Shown here: positions 1 through 9,377 of the stretch, one piece after another | Layout of the letters: each line of letters opens with the position of its first letter | How positions within the stretch are numbered: position 1 is the first letter of the stretch | Source: Glandiceps talaboti | Taxonomy: Eukaryota > Hemichordata > Enteropneusta > Spengelidae | Direction of reading: 5' to 3' | Length of the DNA: 64,000 bases | Assembly (NCBI RefSeq): GCF_964340395.1 | Contig: NC_135559.1 | Span: 3,462,501-3,526,500 of the forward strand | The notes under the pieces: generated by a model | The model's input: only the letters and a program-made list of their open reading frames with translations | Databases searched by the model: none | What the model was told of the DNA's origin: nothing | Made by a program: the position numbers and the translations under genes

Positions 1-89
1 CAAATTACAATATTTAAATAGTGTTGAGTTTTACTGATCAAATATCTTGAAGCATGGATTCAACAGTGTAATATAAACATAGCTGTAGT

Positions 90-190
90 GAGTAACCTTT
101 AAAGGCCCATGGTTCAATCCCAGGTTCTCACACTAGTGTTATCTTATCAATGTAGTTGGGAAGATTAAATGTAAAGCTTAATCCTTGTCC
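90..190 (+). repeat. Dispersed repeat with tRNA B-box-like core
   Basis: The segment starting AAAGGCCCATGGTTCAATCC and running into GGTTCTCACA recurs at 2050-2110, and in diverged form at 61305-61350. The GGTTCAATCCC part matches the pol III B-box consensus, so this may be a fragment of a tRNA-derived SINE. No convincing A box was seen upstream. Confidence 0.45.
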
Positions 191-216
191 TTTTGAAATA
201 AAATAATTTTGGGGCT

Positions 217-239
217 CCCCCCCCCCCCCCCCCCCCCCC
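217..239 (+). repeat. C homopolymer, 23 bp
   Basis: An uninterrupted run of C follows GGGGCT. Such runs vary in length between individuals and are error-prone in assemblies. Confidence 0.9.
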
Positions 240-797
240 ACCTTGTTGAATAATCTTTTATTTTTGCATAGAGTTAACCATAGATCTTGGAGTTAACATA
301 ATATATTTGGCGGCCACTTTTTGATTCCAAAATTGGTTGATGTTAAGATCATTTGGGCCTCTTGCTCATAAATTTACATGTAGACCCTGACTCTTTACTT
401 CTTGATTTTAATGAGAAAGGTTTTGAGTTTACTTGAACAAAGTAACATCTGTTTATGACTGTTATTTTTGAGGTGCATATTCAGGTATTTAGCTAATTTT
501 CCAAGTAGCCAGTAAAAATGTGACAAGTAGGCAGTAATGTCTAGGAATGAGACTCGTGAATCTGCAGAATGACAGAAATATACAGAATGAAACAAAAATA
601 TGTTAAAAATCAGTGGTGCTTCTGTCCTGAACTGTGGGATCATCCAAATGAGATGGCTTATCTATTAGGATGAACTTTGGACAAGTTGTGTACCAAAATG
701 TACAAAACAGAACACGACTATTCGTGTGCATGTGTTTATAAAACCAAAATTTACTGATACATTGTAGTGATACAGTAATTTGATATACCATCATTAG

Positions 798-811
798 AGG
801 GTAGAGGGCGC
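798..811 (+). promoter_or_regulatory. CTCF-like motif upstream of first hydratase gene
   Basis: The string AGGGTAGAGGGCGC matches the right 11 positions of the CTCF core consensus CCASYAGRKGGCRS; the first three bases differ. It lies about 70 bp upstream of the start codon at 878. Binding is inferred from motif resemblance only. Confidence 0.25.
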
Positions 812-877
812 TAGTACCTCTGGGTCGACCTTTCATTTTTGCCCTCTATCTTGTTGTAAATCGCTGTACATACAAAA

Positions 878-1840
878 ATGGCGACGCGAGTACTGAACTT
901 AGTGAGTTTATCACATAACTTTTGCCGTTTAGTTTCGCCGGCGAAATTTCTTCCCTCGTCAAGTTTCGCACTGCAACCTAATTACTCCAAGAGATTTTAT
1001 AGCACAGATGATAAATCTGAGGGTGATGACATTTTGGTGAAATACCTCGATGCAAGTGATGATCCGTCTGAAAGCATGGGTGTGATAGCTGTAGTAGCGA
1101 TGAACCGCCCCCGTGCCTGGAACACGTTCAGCAAAAGCCTTGTTGCCATGTTTGTTGATGCCGTGCAGACGATAAAATTCGACAGAAGTGTGCGCACGTT
1201 TATCATTGGCAGCACAACCCCAGGTATTTTCTGTGCAGGAGCCGATTTGAAAGAGAGGGCGAAGATGAAAGAGAGTGAAGTGGGTCCATTCGTGGCGAAT
1301 CTCCGAGCACTGTGTTCTGAGATCGAAAATCTACCGATGCCTGTCATTGCAGCTCTGGATGGAGGGGCGTACGGAGGAGGTCTTGAAATGGCACTGGGAT
1401 GTGACCTGAGGATTGCATCCACCACAGCAAAACTGGCGCTAACGGAAACTAAACTTGGTATCATCCCTGGTGGAGGGGGAACCCAACGACTTCCAAGGAT
1501 AATTGGTGTTGGACGTGCGAAAGAGATGATCTTCACAGGAAAAGTTGTTGATGGAGTCGAAGCAGAGAGAATCGGTCTTGTCAACTATTGTGTCGAGCAA
1601 AATAAAGACGGAACTGCTGCTTATGACAAGGCGATTGAAATAGCCAAACAAATCTGTCAAAATGGGCCAGTTGGTGTTAAAATGGCTAAATTTGCTATCA
1701 GCAAAGGAAGTGAGGTGGACCTTAGATCTGGATTAGCTATCGAAGAAGCATGTTATGCACAGGTTATTCCAACCAAGGATAGAATAATAGCATTAAAAGC
1801 ATTCAGAGAAAAGAAACGACCAATTTTTACTGGTGAATAA
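878..1840 (+). CDS. AUH: AUH-like mitochondrial enoyl-CoA / methylglutaconyl-CoA hydratase, uninterrupted
   Basis: A complete 320-residue crotonase-superfamily protein. AUH hydrates 3-methylglutaconyl-CoA to HMG-CoA in mitochondrial leucine catabolism. Residues 1-42 are rich in Ser and Arg and poor in acids, ending in RFYS, as expected of a mitochondrial presequence. The crotonase domain follows: FCAGADLKER (first oxyanion region, Gly121-Asp123), then GGGLE with catalytic-type Glu170, then a TETKL segment with Glu190, then IPGGGGTQRLPR. The two glutamates are 20 apart, as in human AUH. The C-terminal CYAQ-IPTKDR and the terminal TGE ending also match AUH rather than ECHDC2. The start is chosen because it begins the presequence and has a good context (AAAATGGCG). 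The reading frame has no introns, whereas vertebrate AUH genes are multi-exon. The lysines of the AUH RNA-binding helix are largely absent (residues near 93-110), so an RNA-binding role is not supported. Confidence 0.93.
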   Translation: MATRVLNLVSLSHNFCRLVSPAKFLPSSSFALQPNYSKRFYSTDDKSEGDDILVKYLDASDDPSESMGVIAVVAMNRPRAWNTFSKSLVAMFVDAVQTIKFDRSVRTFIIGSTTPGIFCAGADLKERAKMKESEVGPFVANLRALCSEIENLPMPVIAALDGGAYGGGLEMALGCDLRIASTTAKLALTETKLGIIPGGGGTQRLPRIIGVGRAKEMIFTGKVVDGVEAERIGLVNYCVEQNKDGTAAYDKAIEIAKQICQNGPVGVKMAKFAISKGSEVDLRSGLAIEEACYAQVIPTKDRIIALKAFREKKRPIFTGE

Positions 1841-1841
1841 A
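1836..1841 (+). promoter_or_regulatory. AATAAA overlapping the stop codon of the AUH-like gene
   Basis: AATAAA overlaps the TAA stop at 1838-1840. No other canonical AATAAA was noticed in the next few hundred bases, so either the 3' UTR is extremely short or a variant signal downstream is used. Confidence 0.4.
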
Positions 1842-1871
1842 ATATTTCAATCTGTGAAAGACATTGACAAG

Positions 1872-2014
1872 ATAATGATAGACAAATTTTGTTGCTGTGA
1901 GTCAAAATGATATAAACTGGCTTTTCTTGTGAGTCACCACATAGTAAGAGATAGGAGAACACCAAATTATGGTGCATCAGTGGTGTGTCAAATTGGCTTA
2001 GAGGGCACACTGGA
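1872..2014 (+). repeat. Dispersed repeat copy (partner at 41351-41492)
   Basis: Blocks shared with 41351-41492 in the same order include TTGCTGT-GGTC/GAGTC, AAACTGGC-TTTCTTGT and CAAATTGG-TTAGAGGGCAC. Identity is moderate with small indels. It directly follows the AUH-like gene and may be part of its transcript. Confidence 0.6.
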
Positions 2015-2044
2015 CAAGACCATGTACTGTATATTGCAAAAAAT

Positions 2045-2125
2045 ATATTTGAAAGGCCCAGGATTCAATCCCAGGTTCTGACATTACTATTAATCATATC
2101 AGTAGGGCGATGCTGATTACATAGG
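2045..2125 (+). repeat. Dispersed repeat with tRNA B-box-like core, second copy
   Basis: This copy contains AAAGGCCCAGGATTCAATCC followed by CAGGTTCTGACA, matching the copy at 90-190 apart from a few substitutions. Confidence 0.45.
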
Positions 2126-2910
2126 ATTATATTTTTTGTTTTGGACCAACTTTTTCCAAAGCTCTACCTGACCATAGGGCCCCTTAGTATTTCTTAGATT
2201 ATGGTTTTCCTTGTCTACAGGCTAAATATACTAATATACTTCCCCTAACTTTATGGAAAGAGTATAGAGCATATAATATTGATATATTTGTAGTATCAGG
2301 ATTCGTCTGATATTTTCCTTAGGAAAACCAAAATCTAAGCAATAATGTGTCCCTGTGTAGCAGACAACTGTTTTTCATACCTGAACTAATCGTTATCAGA
2401 TCTGGGCCTTCAAACACCTTATTTAAAAATGATACATTTGAGATTGAATGTTTGTGTGTCTTACTTACATTGGGAAGTGATGTTTCAAATAACAAATTCT
2501 GTAATATTGCATATGTGAAGTCATTATGCATACTTTGGAATTATGTATATTTAACTGATTCTGTATCTATGGCAACACTAGACATTGTTGCATAAATTGC
2601 ATAATTGTCATGATAACCATGTAAAATTGTGAATCCACCAACTACAGATTGGGAATCTGCTATTCCAATTGTGAACACTACTTCCATCAGGGAATTGTTT
2701 GCAAATATAATACAGCAAACAATGTAAATGTTGAGATGAATTATGAAAAGTTTGAAAAAATAAAAAAAGTTAGACAAACAATGAGTGTCTCTTTCTGTGT
2801 GTAACAGTTTTATGATCTTTGTGGTGAACTTTTACGATTAAATATTAAAGAGGCAATGAGTTGAAAAAATACACATCATTATCAACAAAGCTTCTAATAA
2901 AATTCAATTT

Positions 2911-3051
2911 CACATTAGTTATAACAAAAATGGACATAATAAGCTATGATTATTGACAGGTGATATTTCGTTATAATATCAGATATTATAATGAAATATC
3001 ACCTGTTAATAATCATAGCTTATTATGTCCATTTTTGTTATAACTAATGTG
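2911..3051 (+). repeat. Near-perfect 141-bp hairpin (70-bp arms, 1-base loop)
   Basis: The left arm 2911-2980 and right arm 2982-3051 are reverse complements over 70 bases with two differences, around the single base 2981. In a + strand transcript both differences become G-U pairs, so the RNA would be fully paired. It lies between the two hydratase genes. It may be a MITE or fold-back element, a source of small RNA, or a recent inverted duplication. No target-site duplication is evident. Confidence 0.9.
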
Positions 3052-3086
3052 AATTTTCGATACAAAGATGTAAGATTCAACACGCA

Positions 3087-3177
3087 GAGACACACACACA
3101 CACACACATACACACATACACATACATGGACACGGACAGACACACACACACACTCACACACACACACACACACACAC
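3087..3177 (+). repeat. (CA)n microsatellite, interrupted
   Basis: Mostly CA repeats broken by ATACA, TGGACACGGACAG and CTCACA. It lies about 210 bp upstream of the second hydratase gene's start codon. Confidence 0.9.
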
Positions 3178-3389
3178 CACCGATGAATCATCCATGCACA
3201 CCGTACCAGGCTACATGTTATGTTTGAATATTTCTACTGACTTAGGGAGACTTTGACCTTTCGTCCCGGATTGAACTTTGACTTCAGTCTCTGAACTGGA
3301 CATGCTGAAGGGGAAAGTCCACTGGTTTATGGTTACTCTGCTTTGATCGTTCTTGTTGGGGACTTTTCGTTGACAATTGTGCATGCAGA

Positions 3390-4259
3390 ATGGCTTATTG
3401 TCGAGGTAGGCTAGCGTATATGCTTACCCCAGTTCGTCGTCTATGCAGCAAATCAGATAATTTCGTCAAAGTACGTCACTTGGATGGTAAACACAATGGA
3501 GTTATCGTACTCTCTATGAATCGGCAAGAGAGAGGCAAAAATGCCATAAATGCAAAGTTCAGTCAACAATTTAAGGAATCGTTGGAGTCCTTAAAGTTTC
3601 ATGACAATTTGAAAGCTGTTATCCTAAAAAGTGAAATACCTAACGTGTTTTGTGTTGGTGCTGATCTGAAAGAGAGATATGACATGAAACCCCATGAAAT
3701 TGAAGAAGCCAGTCAGAAAATAAAACGCATATCAATCGAGTTAAAATTGTTCCCAGTACCTGTTATAGCTGCCATTGAGGGGTTTGCTCTAGGTGGTGGA
3801 TTGGAAATCGCTTTGGGTTGTGATATGAGGGTTGCAACAAAAGATGCCATCCTTGGGCTACCAGAAACTCGACATGCTCTTATTCCCGGGGCTGGCGGGA
3901 CCCAACATCTTCCACGACTTATTGGAGAAGCTAAAGCCAAAGAAATGATATTTTGTGATCAGAGAATCAACGGTGAGGAAGCTGAGAGAATAGGACTTGT
4001 AAACTATGCAGTAGAACAAAACAGCATGGGTGATGGTGCATATCAGAAGGCCTTGAGTTTAGTAGAGAAGATCCTTACCAAAGGACCCCTAGCAATCAGA
4101 ATGGCTAAGAAGGCTATCAATACTGGACTAAGTGTGGATGTCCGCACAGGACTTGATGTAGAAACTAGCTGCTATGCACAAATTATTCCAACTGATGACA
4201 GAATTGAAGGACTGGAAGCATTCCTTGGGAAGAGAGACCCAGTTTACAAAGGAAAATAA
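3390..4259 (+). CDS. ECHDC2: ECHDC2-like mitochondrial enoyl-CoA hydratase family protein, uninterrupted
   Basis: A complete 289-residue crotonase-fold protein. Residues 1-22 are basic, with RRLCS, and suggest a short mitochondrial presequence. The domain begins near residue 27. FCVGADLKER (Val89-Gly90-Ala91-Asp92) forms the first oxyanion region, with Val where Ala is more usual. GFALGGGLE carries Glu139, LPETR carries Glu159, and IPGAGGTQ follows, so both catalytic-type glutamates are present. The LFPVPVIAA, GFALGGGLE and IPGAGGTQ segments and the GK ending resemble ECHDC2 more than AUH; the substrate is not established for that family. Start context is good (AGAATGG). It lies 1.55 kb downstream of the AUH-like gene on the same strand. 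The pair differ widely in sequence, so any duplication is old. The reading frame has no introns. An alternative call is a second, diverged AUH paralogue. Confidence 0.9.
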   Translation: MAYCRGRLAYMLTPVRRLCSKSDNFVKVRHLDGKHNGVIVLSMNRQERGKNAINAKFSQQFKESLESLKFHDNLKAVILKSEIPNVFCVGADLKERYDMKPHEIEEASQKIKRISIELKLFPVPVIAAIEGFALGGGLEIALGCDMRVATKDAILGLPETRHALIPGAGGTQHLPRLIGEAKAKEMIFCDQRINGEEAERIGLVNYAVEQNSMGDGAYQKALSLVEKILTKGPLAIRMAKKAINTGLSVDVRTGLDVETSCYAQIIPTDDRIEGLEAFLGKRDPVYKGK

Positions 4260-4338
4260 TCAAACAAATTTTTGAAAACTGAGTAACTGTAGAGTCAATA
4301 ACATTTTCGACAAACTCATGTATGAGACACTACACCTA

Positions 4339-4344
4339 AATAAA
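4339..4344 (+). promoter_or_regulatory. Poly(A) signal of ECHDC2-like gene
   Basis: AATAAA about 80 bp after the stop codon gives a short 3' UTR. A MITE is inserted about 30 bp further on (4376), at or just past the likely cleavage region. Confidence 0.65.
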
Positions 4345-4375
4345 ATCAACATAATCTGTTCTTTCCGTAAAAAAA

Positions 4376-4448
4376 TAGTCTGGATGCCAACTGTGGTTTC
4401 TGTGAGTGAAGGTATAAATCATAATGATACTGTATACGAACTAGACTA
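4376..4448 (+). mobile_element. MITE family A, 73 bp
   Basis: It begins TAGTCTGGATGCCAAC and ends GAACTAGACTA, so the ends carry a short inverted repeat (TAGTCT / AGACTA). Flanks are A-rich and nearly repeat (GTAAAAAA before, ATAAAAAA after). Other copies lie at 22556, 25629, 41180, 43850 and 58768. Confidence 0.75.
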
Positions 4449-4901
4449 ATAAAAAATGTACATGGTGATACTTTCAATTCAAAAGTATACTTAACTGTCT
4501 GGATGCCTTAGAAATGACAATTAAAGATAGAATGAAACTGTGAACCATTTTAGACTCGTAATTCCACTGATGAACAATAATTCTTGCCAAGTTGGTGTTG
4601 TCATTTTACAGGCTGTACCATCAATGACATCAGTGTCATGATTTTTTTTTTGATCCAGCCATAACGAGTGTTGTCGATAAATAATTTGGTCAGATTTTAT
4701 AAATATAGGGTTGGTTAAGTCATGAGAGATGAATGAAAAGGGCCACCCTAACGTAAAGCTAAATAAATGTAGGTGTGACCTCTGTCATAACAAGAGAATC
4801 TTAGATATAAAATGTTTCTTGTTTTGTGGAAGCAGAAATCTACATTTTAGGACCATTGTGCTAGGATATTATTTTAAAGGAACAAGTCAGACAGAACTAT
4901 A

Positions 4902-5340
4902 TTTTAAAGGGGAATGCCACTCCAGGAAATAAAGCAATTTTCATAAACTTTGGGTTGTACAGAGTCATGTTATGGTTTTACATCACTTACATTACGTGTG
5001 ATTTCAGAGAAACCACAAGTTGAAGTTGTCCTGATTTTGGGAATTTCTGCTGTGGGCCACATTGCCTCATGGGAGTCTACAGAGATGTTTATTCAGTGGT
5101 TGATCAGTGAATATTCATGGCCCCTAAGAACCTTCTATATTCTGTGAACTCATGTTAAAGGGGAACACCACTCCAGGCAATAAAGATATTTTCATTAACT
5201 TTGGGTTCTAGAGTTATTTCTTACATTACGTGCAATGTCAGAGAAACATTAAATTGAAGTTGTCCCCATTTTGGTTTTGCTGTGGGCCACATTGCCTCAT
5301 GGGATATCGCAGAGATGTTTATTCAATGGTTGACAAGAAT
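4902..5340 (+). repeat. Direct duplication of a ~200-bp unit
   Basis: The segment from about 4905 (AAAGGGGAATGCCACTCCAG) recurs from about 5156 (AAAGGGGAACACCACTCCAG). Later shared blocks include GTGGGCCACATTGCCTCATG and CAGAGATGTTTATTCA. The second copy runs into the 43-47 bp array that starts at 5337, whose core (GAATATTCATG) also ends each large unit, so the array probably grew from the unit's end. Confidence 0.85.
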
Positions 5341-5576
5341 ATTCATGACCCCTTGCAGCCTATTACTGTCAGTGGAACATCATGAATATTCATGACCCTT
5401 CCAGCCTAGTACTGTCAGTGAAACATGAATATTCATGACCCTTCCAGCCTATTACTGTCAGTGAAACATGAATATTCATGACCCCTTCCAGCCTATTACT
5501 GTTAGTGAAACATCATGAATATTCATGACCCCTTCCAGCCCATTACCGTCAGTGAAACGTCATGAATATTCATAGA
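5337..5576 (+). repeat. Minisatellite, 43-47 bp unit, 5 copies
   Basis: Units start with GAATATTCATGACCC at 5337, 5384, 5427, 5470 and 5517, with a partial unit at 5564. Each carries CCAGCCTATTACTGTCAGTG. Length varies by gain or loss of ATCAT and one C. Confidence 0.92.
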
Positions 5577-5773
5577 GTACAATTCCATGGAAGATCAAAT
5601 TATTTCATCACATTTGGTCTTCTTGATGGTCTTGACTAATTTTAAATTTTTTTTGTAGTCTCTCATTCAGCTCTACTGATTCAACTGCAGATGTACACAA
5701 AACAATACGTTATAAATCACCGGAACATACACACTGCACTTAAACACAAAATACAAAGACACATCAAGTCACA

Positions 5774-5781
5774 CACACACC

Positions 5782-5812
<31 letters not shown>
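5774..5812 (+). repeat. (CA)n microsatellite
   Basis: CA dinucleotides, interrupted near the left end by CCGACA. Bases from 5577 to 6730 otherwise hold no gene or larger repeat that I can support. Confidence 0.85.
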
Positions 5813-5814
<2 letters not shown>

Positions 5815-6732
5815 CATGCCTATAACATTGAATACAAAGCATGCATGACCACCTTCACATATTTCCATACATAAAGCTAAAATTCACAACTTATATCATT
5901 TTGAGTTGTTTTATTATAAATATTGATAAAATACAACTTTTTAAAATCAGTTTTTCATTTTTTGTTGTTAACTGGTATTCACAATGTTTCAGAAACTATT
6001 ATATGAAGTGGTAATATAGAAATGCTGAACAGATAAACAGTGGTTGATTTGTGAGTTTGCACTTTTCATTTTCTGACAAGATAACAGAATTAATGAACAA
6101 CAATTATGGCAAAGTTTGTGAGATGGTGATCACATTCTTTCAAATCCACGAGCTCTAGGTGATCTCATTTTGTGGAAAAGTATATCTGCAAAAGCTAGAA
6201 AAAATAAATACTTTCTAAAAAAAACAAAACAAAAAAACCTCAGCCATTTTAACCTCTTCCTCAGACACATACTAACATAATTTCTTATAAACATGGTTAA
6301 AATAAAATGAAACTTTTAACCGTAAGTCTATACATCACGGGTTTGTTGTCTATTTGTTTTACAATGAAATTCATTTAGTATACTATACTTTTTGTAAAAT
6401 TTTTAAGTTTGTAGATTCTCCTAATCATACTGTCTGTTTTCAAAAAATGTTATTACTGTACTGTAAGGAGAAACAAGTAACAGTTTGTTATGAGTGCTTT
6501 CCGGCTCAATATTAACATGAGCCGTAAACGAGTTGTAGAAATGCATGAATTCAAGAGTCTTGGACATACAGTTGTATCAAAGTGATTCAAAAAGTGTTTT
6601 CCAATATTTCTTTCGTCTCATCTAATAGTTCTAGTTTGTTGACAATGTTTTAATTGAATGCCATGTACAGTAGATATAGAATGCTGAATCTACACACACT
6701 GGTCCTAAAGTGGTGTGCACTCACATATGTAT

Positions 6733-7440
6733 GTTATCATCCAACAGTGTGCTAAGCTCATTATCACCCAACAGTGTGATAATACTATTATCATCCAGTG
6801 TGACAAGTTTGTCATACAAGTGTGCTAAGCTCATTATCACCCAACAGTGAGATAACACTATTATCATCCAGTGTGACAAGTTTGTCATACAACAGTGTGC
6901 TAAGCTCATTATCACCCAAGTGTGATAATACTATTATCATCCAGTGTGACAAGTTTGTCATACAACAGTGTGCTAAGCTCATTATCACCCAACAGTGTGA
7001 TAATACTATTATCATCCAATGTGACAAGTTTGTCATACAACAGTGTGATAAAATTGTTACCATTCAGCAGTGTGATAAACTCATTACAACCATTAGTGTT
7101 ATAAATTTATCACCATCCTGCAGAGTGATGTTTGTTATCATCCAATGATCTGATAAATTATTATCATCCACCAGTGTGATAAGCTTATTATCATCTGGCA
7201 GCATAAGTTTATCATCCAACAGTCTGATAACACATTATCACCTGAACAGTGTGATAAATATGTTATGTATGTTATCACCCAACAGTGATAAGTTTATTAT
7301 CCAATAGTGAGATAAATGTGTTATCACCCAATGGTGTGATATGCTTGTTATCATCCAACAATGATAAGCTTGTTATCTTCCAACAGCATGATAAGCTTGT
7401 TATCACCCAGCAGTGTGATAAGCTTGTTATTATCAAACAA
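6733..7440 (+). repeat. GATA-rich minisatellite of small inverted-repeat units
   Basis: Roughly 23-28 bp units of the form CAACAGTGTGATAAGCTTGT followed by TATCACCC repeat about 27 times. The left part has a higher-order period near 70 bp, in which units ending CATCC, CATACAA and CACCC alternate. Each unit pairs TGATAA with TTATCA around GCTTG, so single units can fold and present two opposed GATA motifs. The open frames inside are by-products of the repeat. Confidence 0.9.
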
Positions 7441-9295
7441 AGTGAGCACCTAGACTATTTCTCATTTCTGCTAGTGTAGTAATTCATGTCAAGATTAGAA
7501 TATTGACATTGTCTTGGTACGTGTTCAAAAACATGAAAACTTATTGAAACAAACAAAAGCATGGCTCTTTTGAAACTATCTGTCCAACTTAAAGGTTCTT
7601 TCCTGTACCTGGTTGACTGAGTATCGAGTTGTCTGTCAAAACACTGCGATCAAAATCAAGCACTAATAAAAAACAGTTTCACAAGTTCTACATTTCTTTC
7701 TCAAGTTTTACAAAGTATGTTACAACTGAGTATTTTCAAACTGGATAAAACATAAGTTTTATGATAAAAACCCTGCATTTTAGAATTCAAACTAACAACA
7801 ACCACAAAACACTTACTTTCTGCTGTTCTTTTACCCCAACCAATGTATGCTAATGATTTAACTACAGCTCATCCAATCAAAATAGCATTTCTATCCTTCA
7901 AAGGTTATTGTAGACCAACCACAGTCATACTGAGCTGAAGACACACCCATTTAAGATAATGATTGACATTTATGATAATAAATTCCTTTAATGTCAAAGT
8001 TCAACATAAAATAAAATACTTTGTATGCTTTTTAAACAGAAGATTACAAAATGACAAATTACATAACAGCAATGTGAATAAAAAACCTAATCTTAAATTC
8101 ACAAATTCCAATATCACATTTTCATATTCCTATGATGAATTCAAAATGTGAAGTCATAACAATCTATGTATAATCTTCGTTTCTGTTTTTACACATTCTA
8201 GCTTTGTAAAAAATATAGTCATATTTTTTGTCAAAATCTGAGGTACTTGCTACAGAGTTGTGATTATGTAAATTTTACTATCTATTTTACAGTGTAAGTT
8301 ATGTACAATCAATATTCCATTCTGTATGGTTCAACTGAGCACCTTCCTATTTACTTCAACCAAAGTCCAGCCTCAATTTAGGTGATAAAGTCACGAAAAT
8401 CAGAATTTTGGCTTCTGTTTTCTTTCTAAAAAATGTTTAAATTCAAAATCATCAGAAACAAGGTGTGATTTATTTGTTTTTAAGCCAGCAAATGAAATAT
8501 CCTAAACTAAATCATTTGATTGGTTGAAATTCAGACCATTTTGTAAGGTTATTAGGTCAAGAGCCTCACTTTCAAGTCCAAAATGTCTGACCTATCAATG
8601 TAATGCAAAAGGGGTAATGTTAATTCAGTGAAATTGAGTTAAGGAAATAGTAGACATATTGACGGAGAGGTGAAGAGCTTTGCTGAAATTAAAATCAATG
8701 AAAATGGTAGATCTATTGAGATGAATGAAATCATGGCCATATAAGACATCTACCTTAATGAGCAAGTCAGTTGACTAGTAATTTGTCTGCAAGATATAAA
8801 CTATTTCGTAACTCATTTTTATATCCGACTTGAATAATAAATACTTTTCCACTTCATAATTACGCCACATCAAATCCATGAAAACTAAAATAATGTAATT
8901 GGTGGAGATTGATACCATTGCCTAATATAGTGCACTTGGGCCACTATAGGTTCATGCCACGGGTAACAATAGGAAGTGTTTTGAACACTGTGGGTGAACT
9001 CTATAAACAGCTATCACATGGCTGCAACCAATTGTCATGTATGTCACTTCTTCAACTTCTCTGGTTTTATTACTGATGTAAAAGAAGCATTCTGAATGGT
9101 CAATACAATACTGGATAATGGCAATTTCTGACCATGTGGGGGCATGCTACATACATATACCATCATAGCAGTGTCTTCAAAGATTGGAGTGGAGAGATAT
9201 GGAATGGAAAAGTCTGGATTATTGAACAAAATGTGATCACGAATTATAATCAGGTCGCAAGGATATTCTATGATGAAAAAACTATCAAAGGTGTA
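7441..9295. other. Unassigned intergenic DNA
   Basis: AT-rich sequence between the minisatellite and a MITE. No coding, RNA or repeat structure could be supported. Confidence 0.5.
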
Positions 9296-9377
9296 TAGTC
9301 TGTAAGGTATGCCATGACGGGGCGCCCTCACACATCGATCAAAGAGAGGAGGCCGACACAACATATCTCACAATCTA
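9296..9377 (+). mobile_element. MITE family B, 82 bp
   Basis: It begins TAGTCTGTAAGGTATGCC and ends ATATCTCACAATCTA, an imperfect inverted repeat, with GGGGCGCCCTCACACATCGA inside. TCAAAGG occurs close to both ends and may be the target duplication. Relatives lie at 24548, 25721 and 53197. Confidence 0.7.

Larger units (their letters stand above)
1..877. other. Upstream flank of the first hydratase gene
   Basis: No coding sequence is supported here; the short reading frames lack family similarity. The stretch holds a dispersed repeat with a GGTTCAATCCC core near 90-190, a C homopolymer, and the proximal promoter region of the gene starting at 878. No TATA box is obvious in the last 100 bases. 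A CTCF-like motif lies about 70 bp before the start codon. Confidence 0.6.

Noticed and set aside
997-1584. 195-residue frame on the - strand
   Set aside because: Shadow of the AUH-like coding region; no independent evidence.
6721-7148. Open frames in the GATA minisatellite
   Set aside because: Periodic translation of the repeat on both strands.
6733-7440. CRISPR-like array of short units
   Set aside because: There are no unique spacers; all sequence belongs to the repeating unit, and the genome is eukaryotic.
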